From the NCBI GenBank assembly GCA_018873225.1, contig JAEILZ010000006.1:1426001-1490000 (forward strand): a stretch of 64,000 bases of DNA, written 5' to 3'. This DNA comes from [Phialemoniopsis] sp. UDSM-2020 (lineage: Eukaryota; Ascomycota; Sordariomycetes; Thyridiales; Thyridiaceae). Under the pieces are notes generated by a model. The model saw only the letters and a program-made list of their open reading frames with translations. It made no database searches and was not told the origin of the DNA. Every line of letters begins with the position of its first letter. Position 1 is the first letter of the stretch. A program made the position numbers and the translations under genes. Below are positions 54,701 to 64,000 of this stretch, in pieces.

Positions 54701-56787
54701 CTCGATCGATCTTGGCAGCCAAGAACTCTGCGTCCCATCTGTTTGCCATTAACGCCTCTTGAAAGATCTCATGTAGGAGCGTTCCATAGACTAGAGCTGG
54801 GGATGCTTCGCTAGTGGCCTTGACCCGATCCTGCAGCACTGCGCGTCGCATGCAGCTGAAAGAGTCGGCGATGACTGTCGAAGAGATGAGTTGATCAGGG
54901 TGGAGGATCAACATGTTTTGCGAGTTATCAATGATACACATGCCGGTCGACTCGAATTTGCCTATGATGTGCACATATGACTTCGTGCTGACTGGGGTGT
55001 CAACCCAATCACCGCGGAGATGGACTGTCATGATGGAGCTCGTTCTCTCCGCTTGAATAACAAGAATCTAGGGAGACTGATCAGCATGGGTCTCTGGGCT
55101 GTGCAACGAGATCCTCACCTTTTCGGGGTACTCTCGACCAGCATCGGTCTCATACGAGCTGTCGAGCACGTTTGTGACAAGATATCGCTGGATAATTCTA
55201 GACTTCTGGGATGGCTATTCGGAGACATTTAGTGCACGTCTTCAGATTGAGCTATCAGCCAGTACATACACTCGTTAAATATGTGGATGAAGTAGGTGGT
55301 TTGACAGATTGCGTGGCTGCCAGCTCAGCAGCATCAAAGTCAAAATCTCCAAAGTCGTCACCATATGCATCGTCTGCCTCACCAAGCCCTCCTCCCGAAT
55401 CACCAGGATCGATTTGCGATGGTCTTGATTCGATGGGAGCAGAAGCCTTTGGCTCATGCATCTGGGAGGCGGCCTGGTCAATATCTGCGATGATGTTCTC
55501 AGCCGCCGCAAAGACGTCATCATCCAGTTCTCCAAACTCATCTTCCTCATCTGCGGCTACCATCGGGAGCGGACTCTCCACCTTGCTGTTGGCGGAGGCT
55601 GCCACGGCGAGCATATCGCAACCCACGCCCTGATGACTGAGATTTGCGTCCAGCTCCATTAGAGTGTCGTCGTCAAACTCGTCATCTCCAAAGTCCTCCT
55701 CGAAGGATGCCGCCGCATGAAGCGAAGACACTTGGTCTGTTCCAGTTGCGACACGGTTTGGTGCTTTGCTGGGTGAAACAGTTTCCGGAATCGACTGTTT
55801 CTGTGGAGATGGGGATCTCTGTAGCAAAGTATCTCTTGCCGTCTCGGCGCTTTCGAGCTCGCCAGTGACAGACTTGAGCAGCGCAGATACCATGGAGGTC
55901 TTGGAATCGGATGCTTCTTGCCTCAACATGCTGGGGGAGCGGCCGTTCATCTTCTCTGTCCTCCTACGTTTTGACCAGCTCGTGCCGCAACTAGCGGCTC
56001 GCCTAAAGCCTTTCTTGTCGGCTCCTCCAACTCCAGTATGCGCCGGTCTCGGTGACGATGAGACCATGAGATTTGCCAGCATAGGATTCGTCCGCCCAAG
56101 AGGCGTATTGCTAGTACCACTCAGGGAAAAACGATCCCAGAGCTCCATCGCCGGGTCTGTATGTGGGGACCTTAGTGCCTCCTTCAGCCTCTTCATGTTG
56201 ACCGCTGGCGTGCTGGGAGACGAGGTTGGAGACGAGCTTCTAGCCCTCTTCTTCCCCGTCCTATTCAACATCGGCGATATGACCGCAGAGAGCTTGTCCC
56301 GTTCGTTGTGCCACAGTATACGTTCAGTCGGGGATGTGTCCTCCTCCTCGGTAGATGTGTCCGTAATGCCCATGAGATCTTGCCATGCCAGCCGGGCGAT
56401 CGGAGTCATGGCATCCAACGGCTTGGGCATAGGTGGTGGGGAGACATTGACTTTTTTCGAGCCGCCGCCGTTCTCCTTGTCGGATCCCCCACTAGCTGCT
56501 GTTGTCGCTTCATTTCCTTGGCCAGCGACGGATGGGAATGCAGTCTCGGTAGGAGGTTGAAACTCGAACGCGTGCAGCTTATTCTTAGTGACGTCGGATA
56601 TGGGAACAGGCCTTCTCGCAGTCCTCGGTGCGTTGACGGCAGAGCCGCTCTTTGATCGGTTCCATTGTGGTCGCTATCATGAGCAAGGTCAATACACTGT
56701 GGGCTAGTCTTGTGTAAAGCAGAATAATGAAAGGAGCCTTACCCGGGAGAAACGATTCTGCTCAGAAAATGACTTCTGTAGTGTCAT
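51720..56787 (-). CDS. DNA2: DNA replication ATP-dependent helicase/nuclease Dna2
   Basis: Minus-strand exons 56743-56787, 55270-56673, 55119-55205 and 51720-55067 encode 1627 residues. The first exon codes for 15 residues (MTLQKSFSEQNRFSR). Dna2 trims Okazaki flaps and resects double-strand breaks. The N-terminal 480 residues are disordered (PPMPKPLDAMTPIARLAWQD). The RecB-like nuclease follows at about 600-840 (LVYGTLLHEIFQEAL, LKGNIDAT, FELKTGRN). Iron-sulfur cysteines include Cys in SFSCMRRAV and the CGKCYAQTSC cluster. The superfamily 1B helicase has Walker A GMPGTGKT (Lys at about 1114), YCIVDEASQ, VGDHNQLPPL, HQYRMNED, DRFQGRDKEVVVLS and NVAFTRAKTKLLVVGS. A disordered basic tail ends the protein. 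All key motifs are intact. Confidence 0.95.
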
Positions 56788-57321
56788 TTTGAACTCCCAT
56801 GGCCGTATCAAACAGCCCTCATGTGTGTTGTGTAAAAATGGACATTCGACCTGCCATGGAAAAGTCGATATGTTGTGATGTTGCGTTGTGCATGTGGTTT
56901 GTTTGCTTGGCAGGATGGATGGTACCGCAGGGCCAATTGAAGGGCGGAGACGCGGTGCAGACGCGATTTACTTTACTGACCCGCGTCCAGTCCAGCCACC
57001 CGCCACCGATAAGATAAGGTAACCGTGGGAGACTCGTTAGTGGACTCGAACGGGCGGGATAGCGGGGGTACAGTGCTTGACTCAGCGGTCTTGTAGTGTA
57101 TTGAATTGGTGTCCGTCAGTGGTCGGGTGGCCCAAGCTCCCAACCTGATCACCCCACACTTTTCTTAGCTTCCAGTCTCTCCGGCGCATTAGCTCTCAAT
57201 TCATCTCGACGTCATCTCTCGCCCATGTGAAGACTTCCGTTGCATGACCGAGCCTGTCCACAAGCCACCTCAACCAACAGACTCGCACAATTGCGATCCC
57301 TTGGGATCATATCAGTCAACA
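56788..57321. promoter_or_regulatory. Divergent promoter region of DNA2 and the 57322 gene
   Basis: About 530 bp. A GTTCGAGTCC-like motif on the minus strand near 57044 resembles a Pol III B box, but the flanking sequence does not pair into a T arm. No RNA gene is called. Confidence 0.5.
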
Positions 57322-58485
57322 ATGGCAGACAGCAGCGGCAATGACCCCTACAACACGGGACCTATCCCGTCGACACATACACGCGAATGGCTTCTTCGGA
57401 ACTCCAATAAGCTCACCATCCCGTGGGACGCTCTACCGCAGCTTCCCTTCTGGGGCCCGCTGATGGGATACACCCAACCCTGGTACCGGTCAAACATCGC
57501 GGCCAGAGTAATCGCTGGAGCTCACATTATGAAGCGGGAGCTTACCCAGCCCGAGATTGACGCCATCAGCTATCACATGGCCAAGGCGCTGCGCACGCGC
57601 ACCATGGAGGTGCCCGTCCTTGCCGGCATTGTCTTTGCGCTCGAGAGGAGAGGCCGCAGTACCTATAAGTTTCCTTTCTACCAGCCAAAGGCCGACAAAT
57701 TCGAGCCATTGGCCTTCCCATCCAAGATGCGCCCGCTCATCACGGGACACCTAGCGAAGGCAGCATGGCACGTATCCCGCGCTGGTGCCTATGCGTTTGT
57801 GACGCACTTCTTCACATCCATTCTCCTGCAATCGTACTCGACGACGGTGTGGATGGCACATATGCAGAGAGACTCGAGGTTGAACGAGTTCAATGGAACG
57901 GTTCGATCGCAAGCCGAGCACATGGCAAGACGTGCCGGCGTCCCGGTTCGCTCGCCAGACTCTACCGAAGGCCCGCAAGACCACCAGTTGGCAGCCTCGG
58001 AGGATGAGAGCTCGTTTGAAGCTTCTCCACGCTCGCAGTCGGAGCCACAGAGATCCTGGACCCAGGACTCGTACCAGCGTCCTAGCGCTCCCGCCTCGCA
58101 AGCTGATCAGTCCTCTCAGCTATTTGAAGATGACGCCTCTGCCTTCGATGACGCTTCTCCAGTAGCGCCTTCGGAGAGACAGAAGCCGCAGTCGTCATCA
58201 TCGCCATACTTTGCAGGCACAGCCTGGGACCGGGTCCGACATCAGGGAGGTGGTGCTCGTCAACCCGCGGAGAGAGACAGCGAGGATCCGCAGCCCAGGA
58301 CTTGGAGAGATCGTAAGCAGGACCAGAGACGGGACCCAAGGGCAGCACGGTCAAGCACCGAGTACACATTCTCGCAGGCCGAGGAAGACAGGTCATTGCC
58401 AAAGGAGCAGGCCCAAAAGGATTTTGATGCAATGCTGGAGAGAGAGCGTTCTGGTGAATCTGAAGAACGCCGTCGCAGGTGGTAA
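57322..58485 (+). CDS. Conserved-looking fungal protein of unknown function
   Basis: Intronless, 387 residues from ATG 57322 (CAACAATGGC, a strong context); an in-frame ATG at 57244 would add 26 residues. The first 190 residues look folded, with many aromatics (WDALPQLPFWGPLMGYTQPW), a helical stretch (LTQPEIDAISYHMAKALR), and a hydrophobic segment (AYAFVTHFFTSILLQSYSTT) that may be a membrane helix. The rest is Ser/Gln/Arg-rich and disordered, ending in ERERSGESEERRRRW. I do not recognise a domain. It converges with the GH16 gene, but nothing in the protein suggests a glycosidase. Confidence 0.75.
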   Translation: MADSSGNDPYNTGPIPSTHTREWLLRNSNKLTIPWDALPQLPFWGPLMGYTQPWYRSNIAARVIAGAHIMKRELTQPEIDAISYHMAKALRTRTMEVPVLAGIVFALERRGRSTYKFPFYQPKADKFEPLAFPSKMRPLITGHLAKAAWHVSRAGAYAFVTHFFTSILLQSYSTTVWMAHMQRDSRLNEFNGTVRSQAEHMARRAGVPVRSPDSTEGPQDHQLAASEDESSFEASPRSQSEPQRSWTQDSYQRPSAPASQADQSSQLFEDDASAFDDASPVAPSERQKPQSSSSPYFAGTAWDRVRHQGGGARQPAERDSEDPQPRTWRDRKQDQRRDPRAARSSTEYTFSQAEEDRSLPKEQAQKDFDAMLERERSGESEERRRRW

Positions 58486-58668
58486 GGTGTGTCACATTCT
58501 CATGTATATTAGCATGTTCACTCTGGGAGCGTCTGATTACACAAGCTCAGCTCTTCCCATCGCTCACTGGCGCAGGGTCTTCCCATTAAAGATGCTATAG
58601 TTGCAAGTCTACTATGTACAAAATAGAAAACCCTTTTTAGTGTCCGGCAACCATATTGGCCTACCAGC

Positions 58669-59601
58669 TCAAGTTGAAAACACAGCGACTTCACTAATCT
58701 CAAGTTCAGAGCCATCCCCACCTTTCGTGTCGGCATTCGGGGTCTTGATCCTGGCAATCGCGTCAGGGAACGATCCTCCCACTGCAACGTTGAGCAGCAA
58801 GAACCGCGGCGTCCGAGCCAGGCTCGTCCACGCCGCCAAGTCTCCCACCACTCGCCCGGACACGCTAGAAGTTGGCCTGCCGTCCACGAGCCAGGTGATG
58901 GTCTCCCCGCGCCAATCGCCGCCCGCGTTGGTCCGGTCCACGTCGACAGCCACCGTGTGCCAGTCACCCCTGCTCACCGTCGCCGTCGCGCTGATCCCGT
59001 TGGTCTCGCGGCAGGGCCCGCCGTTTGCGATCCCGCAGTGCACCGTCTGCCACGCCGTCGACGCCCCGTTGAGCGTCTCGAGCACGTCGATCTCGCCGAC
59101 TCCAGGCCAGCCGCCGTAGTTGCCACGGAATGCGGCGCCGAGCGACCAGAACGCCGGCCATATCCCCTGCTGACTGGAGGCGGGCGCCGTGCCCGTGCGG
59201 AGGCGGGCCTGCATCCGGAGGCGGCTGCCGGGGGCGCAGGAAAAGTCGTGCGCAGGGGTCGTCTCTATGCGCGCCGAGGTCCAGCGGCCGTCGGCGGACC
59301 GGCGCGGCGTGATCTTGAGGGTGCCCTCGGGGGTCACGGCGATATTGTCGGGCGAGGACGTGTAGGTCTGAATCTCGTTTGTGCCCCAGCGGGCCGGGCC
59401 GCCTGGGTAGTTTGTGCCGACGTCGACGGTCCACTTTGAAGGGTCCGGTAGTGAGCCCGGTGCCATGTTGGCGAAGGTGTCTTGGAAGAGGACTTGGACG
59501 TAACCATCTGGTAGCTGGACATCCCTGGGAGTGTTGCTGACCGGGTGTGCCGAAGATGTGGCGAGGAGCAGGGAGAGGATGGAAAGGAGTGACATCGCCA
59601 T
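58669..59601 (-). CDS. Secreted GH16-family glucanase (endo-1,3(4)-beta-glucanase type)
   Basis: Intronless, 310 residues from ATG 59601. A signal peptide is clear (MAMSLLSILSLLLATSSA, cleavage near Ala18-His19). The GH16 jelly-roll follows. GEIDVLE contains the E-x-D-x-x-E catalytic motif with nucleophile Glu170, Asp172 and acid/base Glu175, all present. Other conserved pieces are WTVDVGTNYPGGPARWGTNE, SARIETTPA, GIWPAFWSLG, WHTVAVDVDR, and LLLNVAVGGSFP near the end. It probably hydrolyses beta-1,3 or mixed-linked glucans outside the cell, for wall remodelling or nutrition. An in-frame ATG at 59655 would put 18 polar residues before the signal peptide, so 59601 is preferred. The coding GC is high. 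Confidence 0.92.
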   Translation of the reverse strand: MAMSLLSILSLLLATSSAHPVSNTPRDVQLPDGYVQVLFQDTFANMAPGSLPDPSKWTVDVGTNYPGGPARWGTNEIQTYTSSPDNIAVTPEGTLKITPRRSADGRWTSARIETTPAHDFSCAPGSRLRMQARLRTGTAPASSQQGIWPAFWSLGAAFRGNYGGWPGVGEIDVLETLNGASTAWQTVHCGIANGGPCRETNGISATATVSRGDWHTVAVDVDRTNAGGDWRGETITWLVDGRPTSSVSGRVVGDLAAWTSLARTPRFLLLNVAVGGSFPDAIARIKTPNADTKGGDGSELEISEVAVFST

Positions 59602-61000
59602 GCTGGCGCGGAGGACGGGATAGCCTGAACGAGCCGACGTCGTCTTTTGATGCACAAACAGAACAACTGCTACAACGATGTAGAACTGCAGGCATCCTCA
59701 GATCTCAAGCTCTTCCCAGAGCCCCGAGGCATCTCGACTCTTTGTACTCGAAGCGCCTCCCTCATCCCTTACCCTCTACCACTCACTTATGCTCGACGGA
59801 CACCACCACCCGACAGGGTTGTCCAAGCCGAAACTATCACATATTGCGTCCATGAGAGTCCAGATCTATCCACCACTACGGTCGTCTGTCTCCTGCAGGG
59901 ACCCCCCTGACAAGCTGACTTGCATTGAACCCGGTGCGGGAGTCTGCGGGAAGCGGACGGCGGTTAATATGCCGTTCCGCGACACCACCGCCCGCCACCC
60001 GCGTGGGCATGAACATCTGGAGGGGTCCATCCAATATCCGCGATTCATGGGAGCTCATAAGATCGCCCAAAGCCATCAACCTATCGTTTAGAACTCCAAG
60101 CTCTTGTCGCAAACAAAAGTCTTCATAAGCTTGAAACAGGTCTGCGCCGGGAAAGGCACTGATCGGCCGCACACCGAGCTGTGGCTCGCCACAGGTGAAG
60201 TCTGGACTCGGGCAATAAGACAAGAACATCCTTAATGCAAGTAATGGACCAGTAGTATTGGAGAGAGCCAGGAAAGTCGGCGAATGGTGATCACCAAGGT
60301 CTTATTGTGCCTCTGGCCAATGAGGTCGGGACGGGACCTGCAGTAAAGCACGCGCTATCTTGATCTCGTCTTCGTTGCCGATCTTTTCGATAAACGAACA
60401 GGGGCAATGCACGATCTAGTACGTTTAACAACACCGGAGTGAAACTGAAGTCCATGAAGAGTCATTAATGGTCTTCTCATCACAAAACGCCATGTACTCT
60501 TTGCCATGGCCAATCTCTCATTCAGACCCCTCTCGAGGTTTCTCGTTCTTATAGGTGCGGTGCAGTCTCGACGCAGACGTTATCAAAGATCCCCCCACAT
60601 GCGCAACCGAGAGGTGACCTTGAACAAATTGATTTATATTAACTCCGGATGCATTCTCGGTTTTCATCAACCGTGGCATCATCGGCTGTCTTGATATCTG
60701 TCTTTCTCCCTGACAGTTTCTACGCTTTTTAGACGAATTTGGTGATTGCCCACATACCTGTCTTGCGCTGATGCTTGTCAGGGTACTCGACCCCTGAATT
60801 CTCATACACTTTACGTCGCAGCCACCACGAAAATGTACTTGGGTGTTTAACAGGCGTGCCCAAACCGCCAGATGTCTTCTTCACTCATGGTAAAAAAAAA
60901 TTCAAAGACAAACGCCTAGCAATAATTCTATACTTATCAAATTTTTGAACTCTTTTGTTTTCATTGCAGTGTACTCTTATGATAGAGGTGTAAGTTCAAG
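59602..61000. promoter_or_regulatory. Divergent promoter region of GH16 and MFSD5-like genes
   Basis: 1.4 kb between divergent starts, AT-rich in the right third. No supported gene, tRNA or repeat. The frames present (for example 59876-60229) lack family character. Confidence 0.5.
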
Positions 61001-62506
61001 ATGGAGACCTATCAAATGAACCTAGCAGGGCTTCTCAGCCTCTGCGCCGCGCTCTTCGTCACCCAACGCACTACTTCAACGGCTTCCGACGTCGCTGAGA
61101 ACAAAGCAAAAGAGAAGACCGAGAATGGAAAAGCTGCGGTAGCCGCCAAGACTCGTGATGCAGCAAGAGCATCGCGGAGGGCATTCTTGACGGTTTACGC
61201 CCTGGTGATGGGTGCCGATTGGCTGCAGGTCAGCAAACATATTCCCATGATGAAAGATCAAGTGCATCCATCTAATACCCGACACAGGGCCCCTTCCTCT
61301 ACTCGCTCTACACAGACGAGCACAAAATAGCCCCGTCAACCGTCTCAACGCTCTTCACCACGGGCTTCGTCTCGGGCGCCGTCAGCGGCTCCTTCATCGG
61401 CTCCCTCGCCGACGCCCACGGCCGCAAGGCCGTCTGCATGCTCTTCTGCCTGCTCTACGCGGCCTCGTGCTTCCTCACTATGCTTCCCAGCCTACCCTTG
61501 CTCTTCCTCGGGCGTGTGCTCGGCGGCGTCAGCACGAGCATCCTGTTCAGCGTCTTCGAGACGTGGATGGTCGCCGACTTCCACTGGCGCAAGAAGGCCG
61601 GCGGCGTCGAGGGCGACGACCTCTCGCGCGTGTTTGGCCTCATGAGCACGCTGAACAGCGTGGTGGCTATCGCGAGCGGCGTGTTCAGCGAGTGGCTCGT
61701 CGACTATGCGGGGACGAGAAAGGCGCCGTTCGCGGCGAGTATCGTGCTACTGCTCACTGCTCTTTGGGCGATCATGATGAATTTCGTAAGTCTCACAGCC
61801 TAGACACACAACTATCGAGCATATACTGATATGCTTTCAAAAGCGTGAGAACTACGGCGAGGCAGCAGACGCCGACGACGCGAAAGCCAAGTCATCATCA
61901 GGAGGCGGCAGCAAACTCAAGCAGATCCTCACAGACCCGCAGATCCTCTCCCTCGGCCTCGCGGGCACCATCTTCGAAGGGTCGATGTACCTCTTCGTCT
62001 TCTACTGGACGCCCGCGCTCAACGCCGTCAAGCCCGCCTCCGGCGACGAAGGCCTGCCCTACGGCATCATCTTCGCGAGCTTCATGGCCGCCGTGCTCGC
62101 CGCGAGCCTCGCCTTCCAGCTCGTCATGGGCCGGGCGCTCGTGCGCTACAGCATCTTGCTACTGGGCCTTGTGTTGGTCTCGCACCTCGTCTTCTTTGCG
62201 CTCGCGCGTCCGGGGGACTTCCTTACGGAGCAGCGCGCGTTCTGGCTTTTCTGCGCGTTCGAGGCGTGCGTCGGCGCGTACTGGCCGTGCATGGGGTACC
62301 TCAAGGGCCGGCTCGTGGACGATAGCGTGAGGGGCCAGGTCTATGGGTTCATGAGGATCCCGCTTAACTTGTTTGTCGTCGTGTCGCTGCTGCTCTCGGG
62401 AGGCGGAGGGGCGTATGGGACGGTCTTCAAAGTGTGCTCTAACTTACTACTGGGGGCGGCTGGGGCGCTCATGGCGATGATTCTCAACCAGGAAGGTCTG
62501 CCTTGA
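61001..62506 (+). CDS. MFS transporter, MFSD5/molybdate-anion transporter type
   Basis: Exons 61001-61228, 61288-61785 and 61844-62506 (introns of 59 and 58 nt, both phase 0) encode 462 residues. Family marks include YALVMGADWLQ|GPFLYSLY across the first junction, FTTGFVSGAVSGSFIGSLAD with DAHGRK, GRVLGGVSTSILFSVFETWM, FEGSMYLFVFYWTPAL, and YWPCMGYLKGRLV with GFMRIPLN near the end. These fit the MFSD5/MOT2 molybdate-anion transporter group of the major facilitator superfamily, with about 12 membrane spans. A charged linker lies after TM1 (NKAKEKTENGK) and a Gly/Ser/Lys linker at the central loop. Molybdate transport is assigned by family and is not proven here. Confidence 0.9.
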
Positions 62507-63853
62507 GGGCGTGTGTAACGTTAGTAGACATAGATACTTTTCACAATACGGCGCTCATTGTTTGCGGCCAAGTCTGTCGACCCCTTGAGATGATGGGCGG
62601 TGTTGTTACAGAGCCATGTGGCAAAAGAAGCCACGGTGATCTCGTCTCAGGCATCGTGAAGTGGGCAAATTGGAGAGGGAGTGAACTGCCGTGCAATACG
62701 ATGCCCCCGAGTCAAATCTCATTAAAACAAGGCACTTTAACGAGGGAGGCTTGACAAAGTTGGCAACAACTGTGCCTCCTCCCTACATACACGACATGGT
62801 TACACAAAGAGACTGACAACCTCTTCAGAACTCGGAACTTGGGGACGGCAACGAGGAGTGCAAACAGGGTGTTTGCACCCACCCTCTTTCAAGTCGGAGA
62901 CAACCAACCAGCGATGTTGGAAAAAGAAATGAAATGAAAGGTTGAAAGACTCATCTGGCGAAGCGAGATCACCAGCGCTTGGCCCGTGACCCCCCTCTTG
63001 CTTTGTAGGGGTAATTGAGCCGAGACCTCACATTCGGTAACCGTCACACCCTCTTTGGTCATTGGTCGCCGACACGCTCGTACGACGAACAACCACGCGG
63101 ACCCAAGAAGTCTAGGAATCTTGTGTAACAGCGGGAGGAAATGTCCAAGTCATTCCCCGCTCAAAAACAACGGGAGATTGACCAAGACTTCTGGGGAACG
63201 TGCAATGTGCTTGGCAAACAACACCGACGCCAGAACCGCCAGAGTCACAACTGAAAGACGCGTTGGAACATTCAACGTAGACATTACGGGTCAGAGAGCC
63301 CGCACAGACAAGCAATGCATTCATCCAAGAGCAAACACAACCAACAGCCAACAGTCACATCAACACTTAATTCACGTAGATTACGGGTAAAAGAAACGTG
63401 GCGGTGTGCCTCGAATTTTTGACTTGTCTATTCTTTCCAAATAACTCTTCTAATTCCACACATGACATTACACGCGCTCTGGCTTTCTCTTTCTGGGGAA
63501 ACAAAAACATATTTCTGGCCGCCCCTCTTTGGTAAAACAACCGGGATATTATAAACAATGGTAGTCTTTTCAAAAATATCAACCGACCCAATCACATATA
63601 TCTAATCCAGAAATGCAATCAATGCCACTTGACAAGAAGATGGATGTGAGCCGGTGAGGGGGGAGAGTCGTATCATGAGGTCCATGAAGTTCGTTCGAGG
63701 AAGAAAGTTCGGATGAAGCAAAAAAATGATTTGTGGTTTGTCGATGTGCTCTCCAAACAAGGAGTGCCAGATAGTTTTCCCCTGAAGCCCAGTAGCAAAA
63801 AAAACACGCCGTTCATTCAACTCCTTTCATCCCATCTCTATCAAATATCCCAT
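62507..63853. other. Intergenic between convergent MFSD5-like and GPI-protein genes
   Basis: 1.35 kb of facing 3' flanks. The right-hand part probably includes the 3' untranslated region of the wall-protein gene. I see no gene, RNA gene or repeat. Confidence 0.55.
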
Positions 63854-64000
63854 TTACAGGACAATGTAGGTCAGGAAGAGGGCGGCACCGGCAACGATGA
63901 CGTTGGCAGCGGCGCGGGCACCGCTGTTAGGGGTGGTGACGGGGGTGGTGCTAGCAGGGCCGGTGGGAGCGGGCTTGGTGCTGTTGCCGGAGGAGCCAGT
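63854..64000 (-). CDS. C-terminus of a GPI-anchored cell-surface protein (partial)
   Basis: A minus-strand frame entering from the right edge and ending at TAA (63856-63854) gives 48 residues. It is a Ser/Thr/Pro/Ala-rich stalk (GNSTKPAPTGPASTTPVT) followed by a small-residue candidate omega site (NSGA). A hydrophobic tail follows (ANVIVAGAALFLTYIVL) and ends the protein. This is the standard layout of a GPI attachment signal. The functional domain lies outside the window, so the identity of the protein is unknown. Confidence 0.8.
   Translation of the reverse strand, partial: TGSSGNSTKPAPTGPASTTPVTTPNSGARAAANVIVAGAALFLTYIVL

Noticed and set aside
57035..57110. Possible tRNA around a GTTCGAGTCC motif (minus strand)
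   Set aside because: The T-stem arms (CGCCC and TCCAC) are not complementary, and no cloverleaf is found.
57322..59601. Idea that the 57322 protein and the GH16 glucanase form a functional pair
   Set aside because: The two genes converge, but the 57322 product has no glycosidase or carbohydrate-binding features. Proximity alone is not evidence.
1..64000. CRISPR arrays, bacterial operons, Shine-Dalgarno sites
   Set aside because: None seen. Spliceosomal introns and eukaryotic tRNA features make this nuclear fungal DNA.

Overview
This window is eukaryotic nuclear DNA from a filamentous ascomycete (Pezizomycotina; the gene repertoire and compact intron style suit Sordariomycetes, but I cannot fix the genus). 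The evidence is as follows. Genes carry short introns of about 50-110 nt with GTAAGT-type donors, CTRAY branch sites and YAG acceptors. The proteins recognised are eukaryotic or fungal housekeeping proteins: NOT1, Dna2, seipin, a complex I subunit, an F-BAR/SH3 protein and a Sir2 deacetylase. Two eukaryotic-type initiator tRNA-Met genes are also present. I joined exons by hand and kept reading frame across every junction described.

Layout, left to right. 1-2.3 kb: the 3' end of an unidentified gene, an intronless GC-rich gene for a Tn5-Ble-like bleomycin-binding VOC protein, and two initiator tRNA genes. One tRNA gene is interrupted in its anticodon loop by a 51-nt sequence that looks like a spliceosomal intron. 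2.3-13.1 kb: a SIR2-type deacetylase with a long leader, an SCYL2-type pseudokinase with a GC-AG intron, a mitochondrial branched-chain aminotransferase, and a complex I ESSS-type subunit. 14.7-24.2 kb: a nine-exon ArAE/DUF2421 membrane protein; a cluster of three related short elements with terminal inverted repeats; an IMPACT-family (UPF0029) protein; and an OMS1-like mitochondrial methyltransferase. 25-38.4 kb: a GDS1-type winged-helix protein, a 5.3-kb gene desert upstream of it that includes a C23 run, and NOT1, the scaffold of CCR4-NOT. 39.5-64 kb: a sugar transporter, an F-BAR/SH3 cytokinesis-type protein, seipin, a DUF7918 protein, Dna2, an unrecognised fungal protein, a secreted GH16 glucanase, an MFSD5-like transporter, and the C-terminus of a GPI-anchored wall protein.

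The genes do not form an operon or an obvious metabolite cluster. Themes shared by unlinked genes are chromatin and nuclear function (SIR2, DNA2, NOT1, GDS1-type), mitochondrial function (BAT1, ESSS, OMS1-like) and membrane or lipid biology (seipin, F-BAR, transporters). The most unusual signals are the intron-bearing initiator tRNA, the bacterial-type ble-like gene 225 bp from it, and the three-copy TIR element cluster at 18.4-20.0 kb.
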